This document shows, one piece after another, positions 59,818-64,000 of a stretch of DNA of 64,000 bases. This stretch comes from Galaxea fascicularis. Its lineage: Eukaryota; Cnidaria; Anthozoa; Scleractinia; Euphylliidae. The stretch is from contig OX419342.1 in NCBI GenBank assembly GCA_948470475.1, forward strand, positions 6,891,996-6,955,995, read 5' to 3'. A program made the position numbers and the translations under genes. Positions within the stretch are counted from its first letter, which is position 1. Each line of letters begins with the position of its first letter. Under the pieces are notes generated by a model. It was given only the letters and a program-made list of their open reading frames with translations. It did not search any database and was not told the origin of the DNA.

Positions 59818-60671
59818 TTAATAGAAAACCACTCTACTCAGGTGATTATAAATTCGTACTGCACAACCTTTGTAACAGCCAAAGATGTCAACGTTCTTAA
59901 CTCACCTGCCGCCGCCCAGTATTGGTACAATTTGTATAGACCGTACAAAGACTGATCATGCGTAAAAAGTAACGCAAGTGTGACGGTTTTCTCACAAGAA
60001 AATCGAAACCATATTACTCGCGAGAGGGCTTTTCAGAGACGTTTTATATAAGACGGAAAAAGAAACAAGCACATTGGTAGAATGTATATTGAAAAACATT
60101 ACTTAGCGTGACCGTTAATCTTTCGTTTAGTAAACTACAATGCTGCCTAGAAAAAAAAAATAGCGGTTCATGTAGCAGTACTACACTGGGAAAGGAGCCG
60201 AAGTCTATTCCACACATAGTACTCTTTGCATTTCCTAAGCCGTCAGTTTAGTTCCTGCTCAAGGCACATGTTATCCAGAGGGCGGAAATATATCTCTTGA
60301 GAGACGTCTATTTGTACGGATGAAGCTGGTGGGCTGTGAAGACGACTGGTAAAAGGTGAATGCCGAACGTTGAATTTCTTGAGACGCTGCTGTTGGGGAT
60401 GATGGCCAAGGACAAACCTATCGGTACTGACTAGGAGGGAGCTACAGCTTGGCAATCTGATTAAAGAGACCTATTTTTTTTCTGTGAGTTTTCTTCTCAA
60501 GACCGGCCAACCTTTGAGTTCGGTAATATTGTCATTTGAAATAGTGTTCACGATGCTATCTCGTAGAGAAAGTGAGCCTGCACCCACTTCAGGTGATAAG
60601 TTTGCTAGAGCGATGCATGTACTTGTTACAGTGAGCTGAATTAAAAAAGTAGCCACGTATGGATATCAAGA

Positions 60672-62857
60672 CTAAACACAGATTCCCACATCGTTGCCGT
60701 GCGGTTTTGATTCATTTCCATTTAAGGGCAGCAAGTCCTCAGTACACGGAATTGGTGCTCCCTCTGGATCTAGAAAGCAAACAAAAAGGTGTTCCCACTG
60801 GAGTAGAATCTATGAAATGACACTGAGTCGTTTACCTGGTTAGCTGTCATTAACAATAACAACCACCGACAATCTCAAACACAGTCACAATCACTTGCAC
60901 TCACAGGCACATTCACATTTTACACGTAACGGAATTGGCAACGAAATACCGATGGCCACGCTAAAAAATTTGCATCCACCTCTTGAGTTCAGGTATCTCA
61001 CGTAGTAAATGTCCATGAATTTTAATAGTTCGACGGTAATTAAAGCAAATCGCAGCTTGGTTGCTGCATTACATGAAAAAAATTACAGCTTCAAGTCCCT
61101 GAACTCTGCCGTGTTGTTGTTCCGTAATCATTCATCGTCAAATGTTACGGAAGTATTGACAAGCTGTGAAAAATGAATTACCTGCCTTAAAGGTCCTTAA
61201 AAAATATTACCTTTAATTGACCCGTCTCACTTGTTGTGTTTGACGAAGTTTGAGTTAAATTTGAACCACAGTTTTTTTTTTTTTCATTTTTGGCGATTAA
61301 CATCTCTTGGCACAATTCACTGGGAAGACAATGAAACACTGTTAAGAATTTTGCTGAACGGCTTTTAACCAATCAAGCCACTCTTATCAAGCAGTATTCC
61401 CGTTGGGATTCTCGTTCCTTCTCTCAAGTCTGTCGACGCAAAAACATGTCTTCTTAGAGGGCTGGGTGGGGTTTACTGTTAAGCCACATAAAGCCCCTGC
61501 GACAAAATGATCGATCGCCATTTTTGTTCTCTAGAATCGGCTGTTCCTAAAATGTGGAGGGAGGAACGGGAGTCAACAAAAAAAAGGGGAATGTCATCGA
61601 AGCCTTTTCATTTCGTTTTATTCCGGAAGAAGTCAAGAAAATGCCTGAGAGTTACGCGTATGTAATTTAAATACCCGGAAAGATAAATTACCAAAATACC
61701 CTACAAAAATAATCCAATACTGCAATTTAGCATTCTGCCAACCTTGTTCAGTACGACACTTTTATAACAACGAGTTCTTTAAACAGTGTTCTAGCGAGGC
61801 ATTTCCGGTCACTGCACTCCAAAAAAAATTTTTTTTTTGGGGGGGGGGGAGGGGATCATAAAGCGCCGAAAATTTCTCTTGTCTTTCTCTCTGGCCTAGG
61901 AGGTCTGAAATAATATACTTCTTTTACATAACTTGTATAAATTAGTGTAAAGACATTCCTTCTGGCCAAGTGCCGCTGCCATAATCGGAGATATTTCTAT
62001 ACCGTTGTGTCTACCGGGAGCGGGCTGAAAAGTGTCATAACGCCCGGATAAATATATGTTATTCACCGGCTGGACGGTCTGTATAGGGAAACACCGTGCC
62101 CGAGGTCTTGAGTACGGCCCGAGGGCCCAGTTTTTCCCTGTACGGACCGACCTAAGCCGGTGAATAACATTTTTGTTTTTCTGTTTTTGTTTTTGTCTGA
62201 AGGGGCTAAGTAAGCTGAACAGCATGACAGTTAAAATTTTAATAGTTTAGATATGAAACAGCGTCCGTAAATCTCAGACACACAAAGACGGTCTTAGTGA
62301 TTGGCGCAAAAAAAAACAAAACGTGATACTTCGTACAAATCATAAACTGCAAATTACGAAAGCATTTACCTCACTTATGAAAAAACCTAAAAAACACAAG
62401 CTTTGCCTTGTTCGAAACGAAACTTCACTTTCAAATTCGGTTTTGATGGAAGTTCTTCAAACACTAGTAGGGCATCACATCAGTTAGTCTCTCTCTCCAT
62501 ATCGTATTTAAGTAACTGTGTTTACTTTCTGTCAAGACATTCACACGAATAAATAATAAAATAAGTAAACTAAGCGAGAAAAACACGTTGTCCAACGTTT
62601 CGTTGAAAATTGCTTGTTTTGACGAAGCGTTGGTTACAATCCCTTGATAACACAACTGACTTATCCGCTTAGAGACTTAGTGACTGGTAAAGCAGATAAA
62701 TCAATGTAATTTGCTTCGCTTTCTCACCGTTCACTGGGTGTTCCACAGGCAGCTGCACAGGTCTTTTGAATTCCATCTGTCTCCTTGTAATCCAGAGGTG
62801 AACGATGCAAATGGAGTATAAAATCCACCTTGCTAAGAGCATCAAACGTCGATGCAT
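60672..62857 (-). CDS. Predicted small secreted or membrane-anchored peptide, two exons, 75 aa
   Basis: Unrecognised family. Exon 1 62857-62728 (43 codons plus 1 nt, donor AACG|GTGAGA); exon 2 60769-60672 (acceptor TTTCTAG|ATCC, stop TAG). The phase-1 junction creates Asp44. Residues 4-23 (RLMLLARWILYSICIVHLWI) form a hydrophobic stretch after basic residues, reading as a signal peptide or signal anchor. The remainder is hydrophilic with Pro-rich PVQLPVEHPVN, cysteines at 52 and 74, and one N-glycosylation motif (NES). No intervening exon fits the phase; a candidate at 61333-61194 goes out of frame. A consensus TATA box lies about 100 bp upstream of the ATG, and a 4-codon upstream ORF (M-S-I-R) sits in the leader. 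The upstream flank shares a block with the promoter of bZIP gene 3. The promoter makes transcription likely; the protein call is tentative. Confidence 0.5.
62057..62169. mobile_element. Short foldback MITE in the intron of the peptide gene
   Basis: Ends TGTTATTCACCGGCT and AGCCGGTGAATAACA, with inner arms GGTC(T/C)GTA(T/C)AGGGAAA and GGGCC/GGCCC. 113 bp. Confidence 0.75.
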
Positions 62858-62955
62858 TTTCCTTAAGCAATGCCGGGTTTTGTCCTTTAGCGAATACTCA
62901 TGTACTCACCGGGCTGATGACTTCTAATAATATTGACTGTGATGATGAACGTCCC

Positions 62956-62963
62956 TATTTATA
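62956..62963 (-). promoter_or_regulatory. TATA box of the peptide gene
   Basis: The coding strand reads CAGTATAAATAGGG, a full TATAAATA consensus, with AACCAATGATC (CCAAT-like) about 10 bp further upstream. The predicted transcription start is near 62930. Confidence 0.6.
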
Positions 62964-63062
62964 CTGATCATTGGTTGATTTTATAATGGGACTACCCTTG
63001 ACGGAAGCTGTCTTGATAGACCCATATATTTAGGCTCTTAAAGTGCTTAAATAGTTGCCATT

Positions 63063-63175
63063 GGTAGCGCGGTGATAATTAGTCCGGGAGTATGTCAACA
63101 TCGGATTACAGCTGACCAATCAGGGAAGAGTATGTCGTCATCGGATTACAGCTGACCAATCACAGGAAGAGTGTA
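63063..63175. repeat. Tandemly doubled CCAAT module shared with bZIP gene 3
   Basis: GTATGTC(G/A)(T/A)CATCGGATTACAGCTGACCAATCA occurs twice (about 63088-63121 and 63131-63164). The same block is at 47627-47664 upstream of bZIP gene 3. It is placed upstream of the peptide gene in the same relative orientation. Confidence 0.7.
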
Positions 63176-63289
63176 TACGAGTTTATACCATGAACTCGTA
63201 CAAACAGGTTACAGGTTACCGTCACAAGGGGCATCATACATCGGGCATCGCACATCGCACATCGGGACACCAGGCCTTCACCAAAGGCC

Positions 63290-63430
63290 GACTATTTTGG
63301 CGCGTGCTTAATATCAACCACGTGCTTCAGATTGAATACAAAACAGATATGGTTGATGAGTCATTATATTTGACCTAATACAACTGCCCATAGAACTGGT
63401 GAAACTCGGCCGACGACTGATGCGGATGCC
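63290..63430 (+). pseudogene. Broken copy of bZIP gene 3 promoter and exon 1
   Basis: Plus-strand GCGCGTGCTTAATATCAACC, CACGTGCTTCAGATTGAATA and a start at 63349-63351 parallel bZIP gene 3. Similarity continues into the coding part (ACTGCCCATAGAACTGG; AACTCGGCCGACGA), but indels bring a stop after nine codons (TTG-ACC-TAA). Confidence 0.6.
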
Positions 63431-63658
63431 CTCAATCGGGGCTTTCCCACAAATAGAAGTGACTAAACCAGCATTGGATGAGGCATCGAACAAAGGATTA
63501 TTTTGACCCACGTGCTTTGATTGAATAAAAGAACAGATCGAGAATGTTGATGAGACATTTGACTTCGCCACGACGCGGAGTTTCCCCAAACCACTCTTCA
63601 GCTTGTCGCGCATATATGCACATAAATTGCGGATCACTCATCGATTCTGGGAAACCAG
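63431..63658 (+). pseudogene. Second partial copy of bZIP gene 3 promoter and exon 1 start
   Basis: GGGGCTTTCCCACAAATAGAAGTGACT.., GGCATCGAACAAAGGATTATTTTG, CACGTGCTTTGATTGAATAAAA and ATGTTGATGAGACATTTGACTT (start 63544) match bZIP gene 3. After M-L-M-R-H-L-T the sequence diverges. The frame stays open to a possible donor CCAG|GTAACT at 63658, but in phase 1, unlike the phase-0 introns of the family. It could be a dead fragment or the first exon of a further paralog running off the window. Confidence 0.5.
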
Positions 63659-64000
63659 GTAACTATGACTCGATACAAAACGACACGATATGACAGACAC
63701 TCGATAAACGATTTGTTGTCCGAGTATTGATTCTATCGTGGGGTCACTCGTTCAGAACGAAGTTTATAACTGACCCTCTAAATCTCGGTTATTGGGCCCT
63801 CGATTGGGACTGATTATTTGATGATGTCAGGCCGTCGATTTTTACAAACACCAAAAACGAGTAACTTCATTTTCACTCGATATCGAGGGACGCCTCGTTT
63901 ACATCACACCCTACTTTAAGTACACTGCATCATTACAAAGTATACCATTTCTGAATTTCAACTTAAATTGACATTGTAATGTAGAATTTAGCTTGTAATT

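Larger units (their letters stand above)
55011..60671. other. Gene-poor interval with inverted copies of the CRE module
   Basis: No supported gene. The reverse complements of about 56040-56205 and about 56820-56870 match the CRE-bearing module of copies A and B (TGACGTCACAAAAGTGAAAGAG; TTTTTCACATCRTCATGAAC; ATTACGTAGA). G-rich runs occur at 58945-58965. Confidence 0.45.

Noticed and set aside
61194..61333. Middle exon of the 60.7-62.9 kb peptide gene
   Set aside because: It has a fair acceptor and donor, but neither end is compatible with the phase-1 junction; including it gives an early stop.

Overview
The window looks like nuclear DNA of a cnidarian, most likely an anthozoan such as a stony coral. 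It is AT-rich and gene-sparse, with small exons separated by long introns, a tRNA-derived SINE, a decayed LINE, many foldback/MITE elements, and intronless orphan class A GPCRs. No rRNA, functional tRNA, CRISPR array or prokaryotic operon was seen. The species call is inference; the genes below were assembled by hand from reading frames, splice signals and motif conservation.

Layout. (1) Three bZIP genes of the ATF3/JDP2/FOS type lie on the minus strand at about 1.5-10.8, 25.9-29.3 and 45.3-47.4 kb. All share the same architecture: a phase-0 N-terminal exon, a 108-nt (36-codon) exon carrying the basic region, and a last exon carrying a five-leucine zipper ending in a His-x-Cys motif. A fourth minus-strand exon at 32.5-33.1 kb may be a diverged relative. 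(2) Between the first two bZIP genes sits a pair of intronless GPCR genes: a broken copy at 12.2-13.1 kb (minus) and an intact one at 17.8-18.8 kb (plus). A perfect 710-bp tandem duplication lies just upstream of the broken copy. (3) A 5'-truncated, decayed LINE at 20.4-22.8 kb carries a composite insertion that includes a 91-bp hairpin. (4) 31-45 kb is mostly non-coding repeat debris. (5) 48-60 kb has no convincing gene but holds a diverged segmental duplication (49.9-51.9 and 52.3-55.0 kb), inverted partial copies near 56-57 kb, and a cluster of palindromic CRE/ATF sites (TGACGTCA). (6) 60.7-62.9 kb carries a predicted two-exon minus-strand gene for a small secreted or membrane-anchored peptide behind a good TATA box. 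(7) 63.06-63.66 kb contains rearranged, partly broken copies of the promoter and first exon of the third bZIP gene.

How it fits together. The bZIP genes look like a local paralog cluster of stress-type transcription factors. Nine perfect TGACGTCA sites occur in the window, where base composition predicts about one, and six lie upstream of the third bZIP gene. ATF-type auto- or cross-regulation is therefore a reasonable hypothesis, although some of these sites are carried by repeated DNA. The most unusual structural theme is a set of foldback elements built from short iterated words (GACGGATNATCCGTC, TAAGCA, GCGATCGC, GAGACTTCGAGAC, GGCGGGATGCGGGAT). Some of them share GGCC..TTT..ACTA-type termini.
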